Source: Lawsonibacter sp900766145 (lineage in GTDB: Bacteria > Bacillota > Clostridia > Oscillospirales > Oscillospiraceae). Taken from it: a DNA stretch of 37,599 nucleotides. Positions 21,929 to 31,020 of this stretch are shown piece after piece (the first letter of the stretch is position 1; every line of letters begins with the position of its first letter). The notes below the pieces were generated by a model. That model worked only from the letters and a program-made list of their open reading frames with translations. It was not told where the DNA came from and did no database searches. The DNA lies in assembly GCF_030372275.1 (NCBI RefSeq), contig NZ_JAUDDJ010000026.1; one strand, written 5' to 3'. A program made the translations under genes and the position numbers.

Positions 21929-23026
21929 TCACAGCAGCCCCGCAACGGTCAAAATGCGGGAGACCTCGCCGGCCCGCACCGACCAGGCTCCGGCGGCGCC
22001 GTGGGAACGGCGGCGGGGAGCGGTCCAGGAAGGGATCTCCTCCAGAGCGTGCTGGCACAGGGTGAGAAACTCCTGGGGGGAGTGGGCCGAGTAGATGACG
22101 TCGGGGTAGGGCTCCACCTGATCGGGCCAGACCATGGTGACAATGGGCAGTCCGGTAGACAGGTACTCATAGATCCGGGTGGGGATCACGTCGCAGTCGG
22201 GCTGGTCCTCCCGGAGAAAGTTGAGCAGTACCTGACACTGGGCCAGGTGTTCGGGCACCTCCATCAGCGGACAGGGAGGGCGCAGCACTACATTGGGCAG
22301 CCGGGATAGGCGGCGCAAAAACGGGTTATGCTCCCGGCGGCCCAGCAGAAGAAAGGTCCAATCAGGCCGGGCCTGGGCGGCGTAGAGCAGGGGGGTCAGG
22401 TCCAGGTCATAATGGATGGTGCCTGCATAGCCCAGCACCGGCCCGGGGAAGGGGGAGCGGGGACGGACCCGATCTGGGGCGGTGGCCTTGGCAAAGAGCG
22501 GGTAGGTACCGCCGTTGGGGAGCAGGGCGATGTTGCCGCTGCAGGGGGAGAGCCGGTCCATCAGGTCGGGGGAGGCGGCAAAAACCACGTCGGCCGCCCC
22601 GGCCAGGGCGCCCTCCCAGGCCGGAGGCAGATCGTCCCACTCCCGGTCGCAGTCATACACCAGGCCGTCGTAATCCAGCCGATCCAGCAGATGGACGTGC
22701 TCCGGGCAGGTGGTCCACAAAAGAGGGGAGGAGAAGCGGGCCCGGGCGGCCTTGGCGGCAATAAAACGGCTGAGCTTTTGCTGCCCTAAATGAAAGAAAT
22801 GGCCAAAGCGCTCATCCATAGGGAGAAGCAGGGGCGGAAGGGTGTATACCGTAATATTCTGTTTGACCTGCCGTCCCTTGGCGTGAAAATTAGGGTCATT
22901 CCAGCGGGCGGCAGGAGAAAAATATAAAATCTGAGTGTCCTTGAGCCGGGAGAGCAGCTGCTGGGTGCGGCCGGGAGAGGCGCTCCAGGGCTCGTTGGAG
23001 AGGCAGATGATTTGCTTCAAAGGCAC
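21929..23026 (-). CDS. Glycosyltransferase, GT4/GT1-like (TuaH-like)
   Basis: A 365-residue GT-B-type glycosyltransferase. N-terminal part: LKQIICLSNEPWSASPGRTQQLL, then YDGLVYDCDREWDDLP (a TuaH/BceF-like D-x-D segment). C-terminal nucleotide-sugar domain: PVLGYAGTIHYDLDLTPLL, WTFLLLG, LRPPCPLMEVPEHLAQCQVLLNFLRED, then IPTRIYEYLSTGLPIV with the usual glutamate. It probably transfers a sugar to a wall or extracellular polymer precursor on the inner face of the membrane. Transcribed alone from the promoter at 23137-23165, divergent from PAP2. Donor and acceptor are unknown. Confidence 0.88.
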   Translation of the reverse strand: MPLKQIICLSNEPWSASPGRTQQLLSRLKDTQILYFSPAARWNDPNFHAKGRQVKQNITVYTLPPLLLPMDERFGHFFHLGQQKLSRFIAAKAARARFSSPLLWTTCPEHVHLLDRLDYDGLVYDCDREWDDLPPAWEGALAGAADVVFAASPDLMDRLSPCSGNIALLPNGGTYPLFAKATAPDRVRPRSPFPGPVLGYAGTIHYDLDLTPLLYAAQARPDWTFLLLGRREHNPFLRRLSRLPNVVLRPPCPLMEVPEHLAQCQVLLNFLREDQPDCDVIPTRIYEYLSTGLPIVTMVWPDQVEPYPDVIYSAHSPQEFLTLCQHALEEIPSWTAPRRRSHGAAGAWSVRAGEVSRILTVAGLL

Positions 23027-23056
23027 AGACCTCCTGTGAACAGGGCTCCGCCGCCC

Positions 23057-23085
23057 TTGCGCGGCAGAGAAAAACCGGGTATAAT
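23057..23085 (+). promoter_or_regulatory. Candidate promoter of the PAP2 phosphatase
   Basis: TTGCGC (23057-23062), 17 bp, TATAAT (23080-23085). The leader would be about 95 nt and would overlap the oppositely oriented promoter at 23137-23165. Confidence 0.45.
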
Positions 23086-23136
23086 ACCATAACTGCCTGC
23101 CGGTATTCCTACGGAGAGCGCGGCAGGGACAAGACC

Positions 23137-23165
23137 ATTATATCGGGCCTGCAAGGGCCGGTCAA
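23137..23165 (-). promoter_or_regulatory. Promoter of the minus-strand glycosyltransferase
   Basis: Minus strand TTGACC (23165-23160), 17 bp, TATAAT (23142-23137), close to consensus; about 104 nt of leader precede the ATG at 23026. Confidence 0.65.
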
Positions 23166-23186
23166 GGACAGATGGGAGGAAAAGAT

Positions 23187-23744
23187 ATGCCTCTGGCAAT
23201 ACAAGGAATGGATGAGGCGGTGCTGCTGTGGATCCAAGAGGCAGTGCGCCAGCCGTGGCTGGACCCGGTGGTAAAGGTGTTTACCTCTCTGGGCAATGCC
23301 GGAGTGGTGTGGATTGTGCTGTCCATCGCCATGCTGTTCTGGCGGCCCACCCGAAAGGCGGGGTTGCTGGCGGGCTGTGCGCTGATCTTCAGCCTGTTGT
23401 TTACCAACCTGGGGCTGAAGCTGATCTTTACCCGCCCAAGGCCCTATACAGTGATGGAGGGGCTGATTCCTCTGCTCACCTCCGGGGACCCCAATTCCTT
23501 CCCCTCCGGGCATACCTGCGCCGCCTTTTCCGCAGGACTGGTGTGGGCCAGAACACTGCCCAAGCCCTGGATGCGCCGGGTGGCCGTGATTCAGGCGGTG
23601 CTGATGGGGCTTTCCCGGCTGTATGTAGGAGTGCACTACCCCAGCGATGTGCTGGGCGGCGCCCTGGTGGGAACGGTGTGTGCTGCACTGGCCCTGTATA
23701 TCGGCCGCCTCTGGCAGAGACGGCAGGAACAAAAACTTGGCTGA
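23187..23744 (+). CDS. PAP2-family membrane phosphatase
   Basis: About 185 residues with five or six hydrophobic segments and the three phosphatase motifs of type-2 phosphatidic acid phosphatases: KLIFTRPRP (residues about 78-86), PSGH (about 108) and SRLYVGVHYPSDVLGG (about 137-152). Members dephosphorylate lipid phosphates such as undecaprenyl pyrophosphate or phosphatidylglycerol phosphate at the outer membrane face; undecaprenyl pyrophosphate recycling fits the polymer genes nearby (inference). I prefer ATG 23187, 7 nt after GGGAGG; an in-frame ATG at 23172 is possible. It ends 6 bp before a strong terminator. Confidence 0.93.
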   Translation: MPLAIQGMDEAVLLWIQEAVRQPWLDPVVKVFTSLGNAGVVWIVLSIAMLFWRPTRKAGLLAGCALIFSLLFTNLGLKLIFTRPRPYTVMEGLIPLLTSGDPNSFPSGHTCAAFSAGLVWARTLPKPWMRRVAVIQAVLMGLSRLYVGVHYPSDVLGGALVGTVCAALALYIGRLWQRRQEQKLG

Positions 23745-23750
23745 AATAGA

Positions 23751-23787
23751 AAGGACCCGCTGCATCTTGCAGCGGGTCCTTTTTTGT
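23751..23787 (+). terminator. Intrinsic terminator after PAP2
   Basis: Perfect 14-bp stem (23751-23764 with 23768-23781), 3-nt loop, then T-run and a second T6 at 23791. The minus-strand side is less T-rich but still could stop transcription from the convergent glycosidase gene. Confidence 0.92.
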
Positions 23788-23797
23788 GGTTTTTTGC

Positions 23798-26596
23798 TTA
23801 GGTCACCGTGAGATAATCGGCGGAAACATAACCGGTGACCGCTTTGCCGGAGCTGTTGGAGAAGAGTACCTGATACCACCCGGCAGTGCTGTCATCCAGA
23901 ATGACAACCCGTCGTCCATAGGTAAGGCTGGAGACGATGGAGTAGTTGGTGCCGGGACCGGAGCGCACATTCAGACTGGGCTCGGCGGTCACTTGGCCAA
24001 CCTGCTCCGCGCTCTCACAGGTGAGGACGGTGCTGGCGGAGAGGGAGCCCAGAGTGGCGGTAATGGTGACCTGGGCGGTTCCGCTGCCGGTGTACACATT
24101 GGTCACGGTGCCGTCGGAAGAGACGGCAGCGATGGTAGGATCACTGGAGCGCCAGGAGACTGTTCCCTGAGCCCCGGTGAGCACGGCCTGGATCTGGAGA
24201 GACTGGGCCGAAGCAAGCTGGGACTGGGTGGGATTCAGGGTGAGAGTGGCGTCCGGGTCCACTGTGGGCTGCTCAGGCTGCTCTGCTTCATCATAGGTGA
24301 GCAGGCGGTACAGCAGGGCGGCCATCTCCGCACGGGTCAGATTGCCGCGGGGGTTGATGGTATCGCCGGCGCCGCTGGCCACGCCCTGGGAGACCAGAGC
24401 GGCCATGTGGGGCTTGGCGTAGTCGGCAATCAGATCCTTGTCGGAGAACTGATCCAGGACACTCAGATCAGGGGTGGGGGAGGTAATACCAAACAGAGGC
24501 ATGGCCTGGTGAAGGATGGTGAAGGCCTGCTCGCGGGTGATGGGGGTCTTGGGACCAAATTCAGTGGGGGAAATACCGGAGACCAGACCGTTGGCGCTGG
24601 CCCAGGCAATGGCGGTGGCGTAGTAGTCAGAAGAGGACACGTCGGTGAAGTTGGCCTGACCGGACACGGCGGGACGGCCCAGAGCACCATAGAGCATCAG
24701 GACGAAGTCGCCGCGGGAGATGGAGTAGTCCCGGCCAAACTCCGTGGGGGAGATGCCGCTGACGATGCCATGCTCATAGCAGTACTCCACGGCGGTATAG
24801 GACCAGTGGTCGGGGGTAACATCAGTGTGGACACTGCTCAGGGAGACGGGAATGTTTTTGGTGACGCCGCCTGCCTTGACGGTAATGGTGCCGCTGTTGC
24901 TGGTGCCGTTAGCGGTGAACAGACCGTCCTTAGTGATGGTGCCCACGCCGCCGCTCACCGACCAGGTGACGCTGATGGCCGAGCCGCTGCGCAGGGCTTC
25001 ACGGGACCAGTAGGTTCCGGTGGCGGAGAGCTGGACCGAGTCTCCCGCCTTCATGGACAGGGAGGTCAGGTCGCTGGAGCTGCCCGCCTTGGTGACATGG
25101 AGCTGGGACAGGGCAGTGACGACATGGATCTGGGCCGTGCCCGAGAGTCCTAGGGAGGGAGAGTAGATCTCAATGGTGTCGGTGCCGCCCTTGGCGCCTG
25201 CGGTGTAGACCGAGCCGTTGAAGGAGCCCAGGCCGCTGCCCGAGGTAAACTGGGCGTCGGAGACCCGGGAGTTGACCGTCTTAGCTCCGTCGTTGACCGA
25301 GACTACGTCACCCAGGGTGACGCTGGAGCCTGCCAGAACTACCAGACCGTCGTCTTTCAGGGCCAGTCGGGTGGCGGGGCCAGTGCCGGGGTCATCGGTG
25401 ACCAGAAGGATAAAGGTGGCACAGCTGCGGGGATAGCCGCCGGAGGGAGAGTTTTGGACATCTACGCTGTCCGAACCAGGCAGCCGGGCGCTGAGGATGG
25501 AGGAGCCGCCGCCGTCCAGGTTGACCGCCCACTGGCAGCCCTGCTGGAGCAGCTCGTCGGCCAGATCTTTCTCGCTCAGACCGCCGGAGTAGCCGGACTG
25601 ACGGCCATCTACTTCATACAGCACCACAGTGCCGTCCGCCTTCACGCCCAGAGCGGTGCGGGGGTTGCGGCCATCCTTGCCGTAAACCCACTGGGAACTG
25701 TCGGTGATGGCGCCGTTGCGCACGATGATATCGCCCGCGCCGCTGGCCCACTGGGCCTTGGAGAGCACCGAGTCGGAGCAGGAGGTGGTCAGGGTGACCC
25801 GATCTCCAGGCAGGAAGCTGTTATAAACCTCCCAGCCGCCGGACTCGTTGGCGGCGGTGAGGATGTAGTTGCCCTCACCGATGGGCTGAGAATCAGAAGT
25901 CTGGAACGCGTCCACAACCTCCAGCGTCAGAGTGCTGTTGACCGTCAAGTCAGTGTCCTGACCGTTTTCTACCACTTTGAAACGGACCATCCATCCCGCG
26001 GCCGCATTGGTCTGGGTGGAGATGGTGGAGAAATCTTCATTATAAAGGTAGAGACCGCCCGAGGAGTTGCGCCACTTGTTAAAGTGGGTCAGTTCCGTCG
26101 TGCTGCCGTCCCGCTGATTTTTCAGCGTGATGTACACCTGATGGGAGACGGACAGAGACATCTGCCCGTTGACGGTAGCGACGGCGTTGTTGCCCTCGGG
26201 ACTGGATTTATAGATGCCATCCTCAATGGAGATGCCCAGGGGGACGCCGCCGTTTCCGAAGAAGTCACTGTTGATGCCGCCGATGACGTTATAGCCCATG
26301 CTTTCCGCGTAGCTGATGGCTTTGTTGATGGTAGCCGCGCCGTAGGCGGTGCCGGAGGACTGGACCATAATGGGGTAGACGTCGCTGTCGGGGCTGAGCT
26401 GGAAGGAGTAACTCTCCACCCGTCCGGCGGAGGAATGCTGCGTTATGGTGTTGACATAAGTCAGCCCGTCGGCGAGCTTCTGAGTGGTGGTCAGCCAGCG
26501 GGTTCCCGCCGAGGCATAGGCGGTAGGAATCGCGAGCGCTGCGGCCAGAAGCACTGCCGCAGCTCGTTTTGCCAGAGATTGGACTGCGTGTTTCAT
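23798..26596 (-). CDS. SLH-anchored phosphodiester glycosidase (NAGPA domain) with Big and SH3 domains
   Basis: I start it at 26596 (AAAGGAG 7 nt upstream) giving 932 residues with signal peptide (KRAAAVLLAAALAIPTAYASA). Residues about 80-402 form a NAGPA phosphodiester-glycosidase domain: VIGGINSDFFGNGG, NPRTALGVKADG, WAVNLDGGGSS. This family removes N-acetylglucosamine-type residues from phosphodiesters and in Firmicutes occurs in wall and teichoic-acid contexts. Next come a Big-type Ig region (about 405-585), three SLH domains (about 589-770; DVTPDHWSYTAVEYC, FTDVSSSDYYATA, FSDKDLIADYAK), a Big_2 domain (about 785-865) and a terminal SH3b domain (SLNVRSGPGTNYSIVSSL). It would sit on the cell surface, held by SLH, with SH3 contacting wall. 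Transcribed divergently from murJ from its own promoter. Confidence 0.93.
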   Translation of the reverse strand: MKHAVQSLAKRAAAVLLAAALAIPTAYASAGTRWLTTTQKLADGLTYVNTITQHSSAGRVESYSFQLSPDSDVYPIMVQSSGTAYGAATINKAISYAESMGYNVIGGINSDFFGNGGVPLGISIEDGIYKSSPEGNNAVATVNGQMSLSVSHQVYITLKNQRDGSTTELTHFNKWRNSSGGLYLYNEDFSTISTQTNAAAGWMVRFKVVENGQDTDLTVNSTLTLEVVDAFQTSDSQPIGEGNYILTAANESGGWEVYNSFLPGDRVTLTTSCSDSVLSKAQWASGAGDIIVRNGAITDSSQWVYGKDGRNPRTALGVKADGTVVLYEVDGRQSGYSGGLSEKDLADELLQQGCQWAVNLDGGGSSILSARLPGSDSVDVQNSPSGGYPRSCATFILLVTDDPGTGPATRLALKDDGLVVLAGSSVTLGDVVSVNDGAKTVNSRVSDAQFTSGSGLGSFNGSVYTAGAKGGTDTIEIYSPSLGLSGTAQIHVVTALSQLHVTKAGSSSDLTSLSMKAGDSVQLSATGTYWSREALRSGSAISVTWSVSGGVGTITKDGLFTANGTSNSGTITVKAGGVTKNIPVSLSSVHTDVTPDHWSYTAVEYCYEHGIVSGISPTEFGRDYSISRGDFVLMLYGALGRPAVSGQANFTDVSSSDYYATAIAWASANGLVSGISPTEFGPKTPITREQAFTILHQAMPLFGITSPTPDLSVLDQFSDKDLIADYAKPHMAALVSQGVASGAGDTINPRGNLTRAEMAALLYRLLTYDEAEQPEQPTVDPDATLTLNPTQSQLASAQSLQIQAVLTGAQGTVSWRSSDPTIAAVSSDGTVTNVYTGSGTAQVTITATLGSLSASTVLTCESAEQVGQVTAEPSLNVRSGPGTNYSIVSSLTYGRRVVILDDSTAGWYQVLFSNSSGKAVTGYVSADYLTVT

Positions 26597-26666
26597 GGAA
26601 ACTCCTTTGCTGTAGTTATGGTGTGGATAGGGCCGAAAGGCGCCTGTGAAAAGGCGAACATAACAT

Positions 26667-26695
26667 ATTATAGCAGGAATGCCCCTGGGATTCAA
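26667..26695 (-). promoter_or_regulatory. Promoter of the SLH glycosidase
   Basis: Minus strand TTGAAT (26695-26690), 17 bp, TATAAT (26672-26667). It gives a leader of about 65 nt that includes the GGCGCCT/AAGGCG dyad at about 26639-26655. Confidence 0.7.
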
Positions 26696-26781
26696 TGGGA
26701 GAAACCAGGCAAAAAACTGGATGGTGGGAGAAACGACCAAGAGGAAGTTATGAACAAGCCGTGAATCCGACGTAAGAACAG

Positions 26782-26810
26782 TTGAAAAACAAAAAACCTT
26801 GGTGTAGAAT
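26782..26810 (+). promoter_or_regulatory. Promoter of the murJ operon
   Basis: TTGAAA (26782-26787), 17 bp, TAGAAT (26805-26810). The predicted start is about 46 nt before the TTG start codon of murJ. Confidence 0.65.
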
Positions 26811-26862
26811 AAAGCGATTATTCTCATGATACGGACTCTGGTTCGGGAAAGGAGAGGAAAGC

Positions 26863-28428
26863 TTGGCAAAAAACAATGAAAATGCCACAAAAACCATCAG
26901 TATGGTTATGGCAATCACCCTGCTGGGCAAAGTGTTGGGGTTATACCGGGATCATCTGATGGCGGTGCACTACGGGACGACCGGGATGGAGGCCAAGGCG
27001 TTTTATATTGCCAGCCGTATTCCCCGGGTCTTTTTTGACGTGGTGTTTGCCTCGGCGATCGCGGCCTGCTTTATTCCCGTGTTCAGCGAGTATCTGACTA
27101 AGAAAGGGAAGAAAGAGGCCTTTCGTTTTGGCGGCAACTTCCTGTCGGTGATGGCACTGCTGACCGCCGTGCTCACGGTGCTGGGTATGGTATTTGCCCA
27201 GCCCCTGGTCACGTTGTTTGCCGACGGATACGATGCCGAGACTGCGGCTCTGGCTGCGTCCCTGACCCGGGCTATGTTCCCCACGGTGCTCTTTACCGGG
27301 GTGGCCTTCTCCTTTGTGGGTATCTTGCAGTCCATGGACCGCTTTAATATCCCGGCCCTCATCAGCACCGTGTCCAATCTGGTCATCATCGGCTACTTTT
27401 TCTTCCTGGATGACCGGTTTGGCGTTTACGGACTGGCGGCGGCCTATCTGGTGGGCTGGCTTCTCCAGGCCGTTATTCAGGTGCCCACCCTGCGGCAGCT
27501 GGACTTTCATTACCACCCGGACTTCTCCTTCCGGTCTGAGGGAATGCGTAAGGCCTTCTCCCTCATGGGTCCGGTGATGGTGTCCACCTGGGTGCAGCCC
27601 ATTAACCTGACCATCAACACCAAGTTCGGCTCCCACCTCTACGACGGAGCGGGTGTGTCGGCTATGGAATACTCCACCAACCTGTATCTGGTGGTGGCGG
27701 GCGTGTTTATCCTGTCCATTACCAACGTGATTTTCCCCAAGCTCTCCCGGCTGACGGCGGAGCATCAGGAGGATCAGTTCCGGGATACCATCCGTCAGAC
27801 GGTACACAGCAGCCTGTTTTTCGTCATGCCCATGGCGGCGGGAATGATGACTCTAGCCCGACCCATGGTCTCCTTCCTCTACGGAGGGGGAGCCTTTGAC
27901 GAGTTCTCGGTGAATATCACCTCCCAGGCCCTGGTATGGGTGTCCCTGGGCATGGTGGGTTACGGTCTGCAGAACATTCTCAGCCGGGCCTACTTCGCCC
28001 AGCAGAACGGACGCACCCCCCTGATTGCCGGTGGGATATCCATCCTGGCCAACATTGTGGGCTGTATGCTGCTCACCGAGCCCTTGGGGGTGGCAGGCCT
28101 TGCCATCTCCTCCACCATCTCCTCCACCCTGTATGCCCTGCTGCTGCTCATCCCCCTGCAAAAACAGGGCGGCGGCGTTCTGAACGCGGGATTTGGCAAG
28201 GACACAATGAAAATGCTCCTGTCCACGGTGGGCATGGCGGCGGTAGTTCTGGCTGTGCGGTACGGCCTGGAGAATCTGCTGCCCCAGGGAAAGCTGGGCG
28301 AGCTGGTGTTGCTGGGAATCTGTGCCTTGATTGGCGTGGCGGTCTATTTCCTGTTGGCCACTCTGACCGGACTGGATGAGGCTAAGATGGTCCGGGATAT
28401 GGCAAAACGAGTGTGGAAACGAGGTTAG
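26863..28428 (+). CDS. murJ: Lipid II flippase MurJ / MviN family (possibly wall-polymer flippase)
   Basis: A 521-residue polytopic MOP-superfamily membrane protein with about 14 helices. The N-terminal segment TISMVMAITLLGKVLGLYRDHLMA, then FYIASRIPRVFFDVVFASAIAACFIPVFSEY and later MRKAFSLMGPVMVSTWVQPINLTINTKFGS are MurJ signatures. It flips lipid-linked wall precursors across the membrane. It starts with TTG (26863) after AAAGGAGAGG; there is no nearby in-frame ATG that keeps the first helix. It heads an operon with a Wzy/ligase-like protein, glycosyltransferases and a CsaB domain, so it may translocate an undecaprenyl-linked secondary wall polymer instead of, or as well as, lipid II. Confidence 0.93.
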   Translation: MAKNNENATKTISMVMAITLLGKVLGLYRDHLMAVHYGTTGMEAKAFYIASRIPRVFFDVVFASAIAACFIPVFSEYLTKKGKKEAFRFGGNFLSVMALLTAVLTVLGMVFAQPLVTLFADGYDAETAALAASLTRAMFPTVLFTGVAFSFVGILQSMDRFNIPALISTVSNLVIIGYFFFLDDRFGVYGLAAAYLVGWLLQAVIQVPTLRQLDFHYHPDFSFRSEGMRKAFSLMGPVMVSTWVQPINLTINTKFGSHLYDGAGVSAMEYSTNLYLVVAGVFILSITNVIFPKLSRLTAEHQEDQFRDTIRQTVHSSLFFVMPMAAGMMTLARPMVSFLYGGGAFDEFSVNITSQALVWVSLGMVGYGLQNILSRAYFAQQNGRTPLIAGGISILANIVGCMLLTEPLGVAGLAISSTISSTLYALLLLIPLQKQGGGVLNAGFGKDTMKMLLSTVGMAAVVLAVRYGLENLLPQGKLGELVLLGICALIGVAVYFLLATLTGLDEAKMVRDMAKRVWKRG

Positions 28429-28435
28429 CAAATCT

Positions 28436-29884
28436 ATGGAACAAATGCGAACCATAATACAATCCAGCATGCTTTATCGTGTGCTGGCGGCGATCTGCCT
28501 GTGGTTCAGCGGTCAGTGGCATCGAAGCGGCATGATCCAGTGGTTTATCCACCCGCCTCTGGCCCTGGAGCAGGCAGAGTCCAAAAGCAGCATTTTTTAC
28601 CGCCTGTGGGATAAGATTCACCGGTTTTTAAATTGGCTTTGGCGGATGCTGTGCCTGGAAAAGCTGTTGTCAGGCAGCATTTTTATGAAAAGCTGGCTGT
28701 GGTGCGGCGCGGCGGTGGTGTTGGCCCCCATTCTGCCCACCATGGCGGTGCTGGGCCTGGCTATGGTAGGCAGCTTCTCTGTGCTGCTCAACCTAATGCG
28801 GGACGCGCAGCGGGACCTGTTCTATGTCCCCATGAACCGCTATATCTGGATGTATGCCGCCATCTATCTGGTGGGGACCTTCTTCTCGGTGAACCTGAAG
28901 GGCAGCCTGCTGGGCGGTATGCTTACCGTGGCCTTTGTGCTGTTTACCATTATGCTGGAGAACTCCATCACCACCCGGCGGCAGTTGGATGTGCTTATTG
29001 CCATGATGGTGCTGGCCGGAACGGTGGTGGCCCTGTACGGTATCCTCCAGTATCTGTTCGGCTGGGGCTATCAGTCCACGGCCTGGGTGGACACCGAGAT
29101 GTTTGGTGACAGCTTCCGGGTGCCCTCCACCCTGGAGAACCCCAATATGCTGGGACAGTACCTGATCCTGGCCATCCCTCTGGGCGGCGCAGGCCTGCTG
29201 TCGGCCAAGGACTGGGGACAGCGGGTGTGGTACTTCATCTGCTGCGGCATCATGTGCGTGTGTATGCTGCTCACCCTCTCCCGGGGCGCCTGGCTGGGAT
29301 TGCTGTTTGCAGGCTTTGTCTTTGTGCTGTTCCTGCAGCCCCGGCTGCTGCTGCTGACTCCCATTGCTCTGGTGGCCCTGTACTTTGTGATGCCGGACAC
29401 CATTATCAACCGGTTTGCCAGTATTGGTGACCTGGGGGACAGCTCCACCTCTTACCGGGTGTTTATCTGGATGGGCACCCTGGCCATGCTGAAGGACTAC
29501 TGGCTGTGCGGCATCGGACCGGGCGACGCGGCCTTCAATCTGGTCTATCCCAAATACAGCTACAGCGGCATTGTAGCCCCCCACTCCCACAACCTGTATC
29601 TGCAGATCGTGTGCGACGCGGGCATTGCCGCCCTGGTCATCTTTGTGCTGCTCCTGTACCGCTTCTTCCGGGACATGTGCGCCTCGTTCTGCCGGGAGAA
29701 GGACTGGTTTACCCGTCTGCACATCGTAGCGGTGGGAGCCGGTATTGCCGGCTTCCTGGTTCAGGCCATGACCGATTACTCCTTCTATAATTACCGGGTC
29801 ATGTTCCTGTTCTGGGCCTATCTGGGGATGGGTGCGCTGATTTCCCGGCGCATGTCCCTGCCGGAAGGAGGAAAAACGGCATGA
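28436..29884 (+). CDS. O-antigen ligase / Wzy-polymerase family membrane protein
   Basis: A 482-residue protein with about 12 transmembrane segments and the family's large external loop between TRSASIGDLG-like and PHSHNLYLQ motifs (residues about 320-390: SSTSYRVFIWMGTLAMLKDYWLCGIGPG, then VAPHSHNLYLQIVCDAG). Such proteins polymerise repeat units or ligate polymer to an acceptor on the outer face. I use ATG 28436, 7 bp after murJ, rather than an upstream in-frame start inside murJ. It overlaps the next gene by 4 bp. It probably polymerises or attaches the wall polymer of this cluster. Confidence 0.9.
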   Translation: MEQMRTIIQSSMLYRVLAAICLWFSGQWHRSGMIQWFIHPPLALEQAESKSSIFYRLWDKIHRFLNWLWRMLCLEKLLSGSIFMKSWLWCGAAVVLAPILPTMAVLGLAMVGSFSVLLNLMRDAQRDLFYVPMNRYIWMYAAIYLVGTFFSVNLKGSLLGGMLTVAFVLFTIMLENSITTRRQLDVLIAMMVLAGTVVALYGILQYLFGWGYQSTAWVDTEMFGDSFRVPSTLENPNMLGQYLILAIPLGGAGLLSAKDWGQRVWYFICCGIMCVCMLLTLSRGAWLGLLFAGFVFVLFLQPRLLLLTPIALVALYFVMPDTIINRFASIGDLGDSSTSYRVFIWMGTLAMLKDYWLCGIGPGDAAFNLVYPKYSYSGIVAPHSHNLYLQIVCDAGIAALVIFVLLLYRFFRDMCASFCREKDWFTRLHIVAVGAGIAGFLVQAMTDYSFYNYRVMFLFWAYLGMGALISRRMSLPEGGKTA

Positions 29885-31020
29885 TTCGCGTGTTGAACAT
29901 TATCAGTGATACCAACATCGGCGGCGCGGGACGGGTGATCCTCAACTACCTGCGCTTTGCCGACAAGAGCAAGTTTGAGACCCTGGCGGCCATTCCCCGG
30001 GGAAGTCTTCTGAAAGAGCCCCTGGAGAAGGCGGGGGCCAAGGTGCTGGAGGTGGACGGCATGGCCGACCGCTCCTACCACAAGGACGACGTCAAGGCGC
30101 TGCAGAAGGTGATCCGGTCGGTCAAGCCCGACCTGGTCCATACCCATGGAGCCCTCTCCGGACGCATCGCCGCCAAGCGCTGCCATGTGCCGGTCATTTA
30201 CAGCCGCCACTCCGCCTTCCCGGTGCCGGCCAAGCTGCGCCGCCCGCCGGGACGCTGGGTGAACAAGCTGGTCAACGAGCACTATGCCAACCGCATCATT
30301 GCCGTCAGCCCCGCCACGGCGGAAAACCTTACCGATGGCGGCATCTCCCCTAAGAAGATCACCCTGGTGATGAACGGAGTGGCCGCGGTGGAGGAGACCT
30401 CTCCCGCCCAGCGGGCCGCTCTGCGCCAGGAGCTGAATATCCCGGATGGCACCGTGGTCTTTGGCATTCTGGCCCGAATTGAGGACTATAAGGGACATCT
30501 GTATCTGGTTTATGCCGCCAAGCAGCTCAAGGACCGGGGCTATGAGAATTTCCGAATCCTGGTGGCCGGTACCGGCGCCTTTGAGGAAGAGGTGCGCCGG
30601 GCCGTGGTAGAGATGGGCGTGGACGATGTGGTGCAGATGCTGGGCTTCCGCTCCGATGTCAAGGAGCTGCTCAACATTCTGGATGTCCAGCTCAACGCCT
30701 CCTACGGCACAGAGGCCACCTCGATGGCCCTGCTGGAGGGAATGAGCCTGGGGCTGCCCTCCATCGCCAGCGATTACGGAGGAAACCCCTGGGTCATCCA
30801 GGATGGAGAAAACGGCCTGCTCTTCCCCACCAAGGACAGTGAGGCTCTGGCCGACGCCATGGCCCGGATGATCGACCAGCCCCAGCTGCGGGAAAAGCTG
30901 AGCCGGGGGGCAAAAAAGATCTATCAGTCTCAGTTTACCGGCGAGATCTTTGCCAAAAAAGTGGAACAGGTCTATTTGGAGACCTTGAAAGGAGTATCCC
31001 ATGGAACAAAACGGACATAA
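29881..31020 (+). CDS. Glycosyltransferase family 4 protein
   Basis: A 379-residue GT-B fold enzyme. N-terminal: NIISDTNIGGAGRVILNYL and VKPDLVHTHGALSGRIAAK; middle: RIIAVSPATAENLT and NGV; C-terminal: VFGILARIEDYKGHLYLV, GTGAFEEEVRR, VQMLGFRSDVKELLNILDVQLNAS and the donor-binding EATSMALLEGMSLGLPSIASDYGGNPW, with the E-x7-E signature. It would add a sugar to a lipid-linked polymer unit in the cytoplasm. It overlaps the wzy-like gene (ATGA, 4 bp) and the next gene by 20 bp, so translation is tightly coupled. Confidence 0.93.
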   Translation: MIRVLNIISDTNIGGAGRVILNYLRFADKSKFETLAAIPRGSLLKEPLEKAGAKVLEVDGMADRSYHKDDVKALQKVIRSVKPDLVHTHGALSGRIAAKRCHVPVIYSRHSAFPVPAKLRRPPGRWVNKLVNEHYANRIIAVSPATAENLTDGGISPKKITLVMNGVAAVEETSPAQRAALRQELNIPDGTVVFGILARIEDYKGHLYLVYAAKQLKDRGYENFRILVAGTGAFEEEVRRAVVEMGVDDVVQMLGFRSDVKELLNILDVQLNASYGTEATSMALLEGMSLGLPSIASDYGGNPWVIQDGENGLLFPTKDSEALADAMARMIDQPQLREKLSRGAKKIYQSQFTGEIFAKKVEQVYLETLKGVSHGTKRT

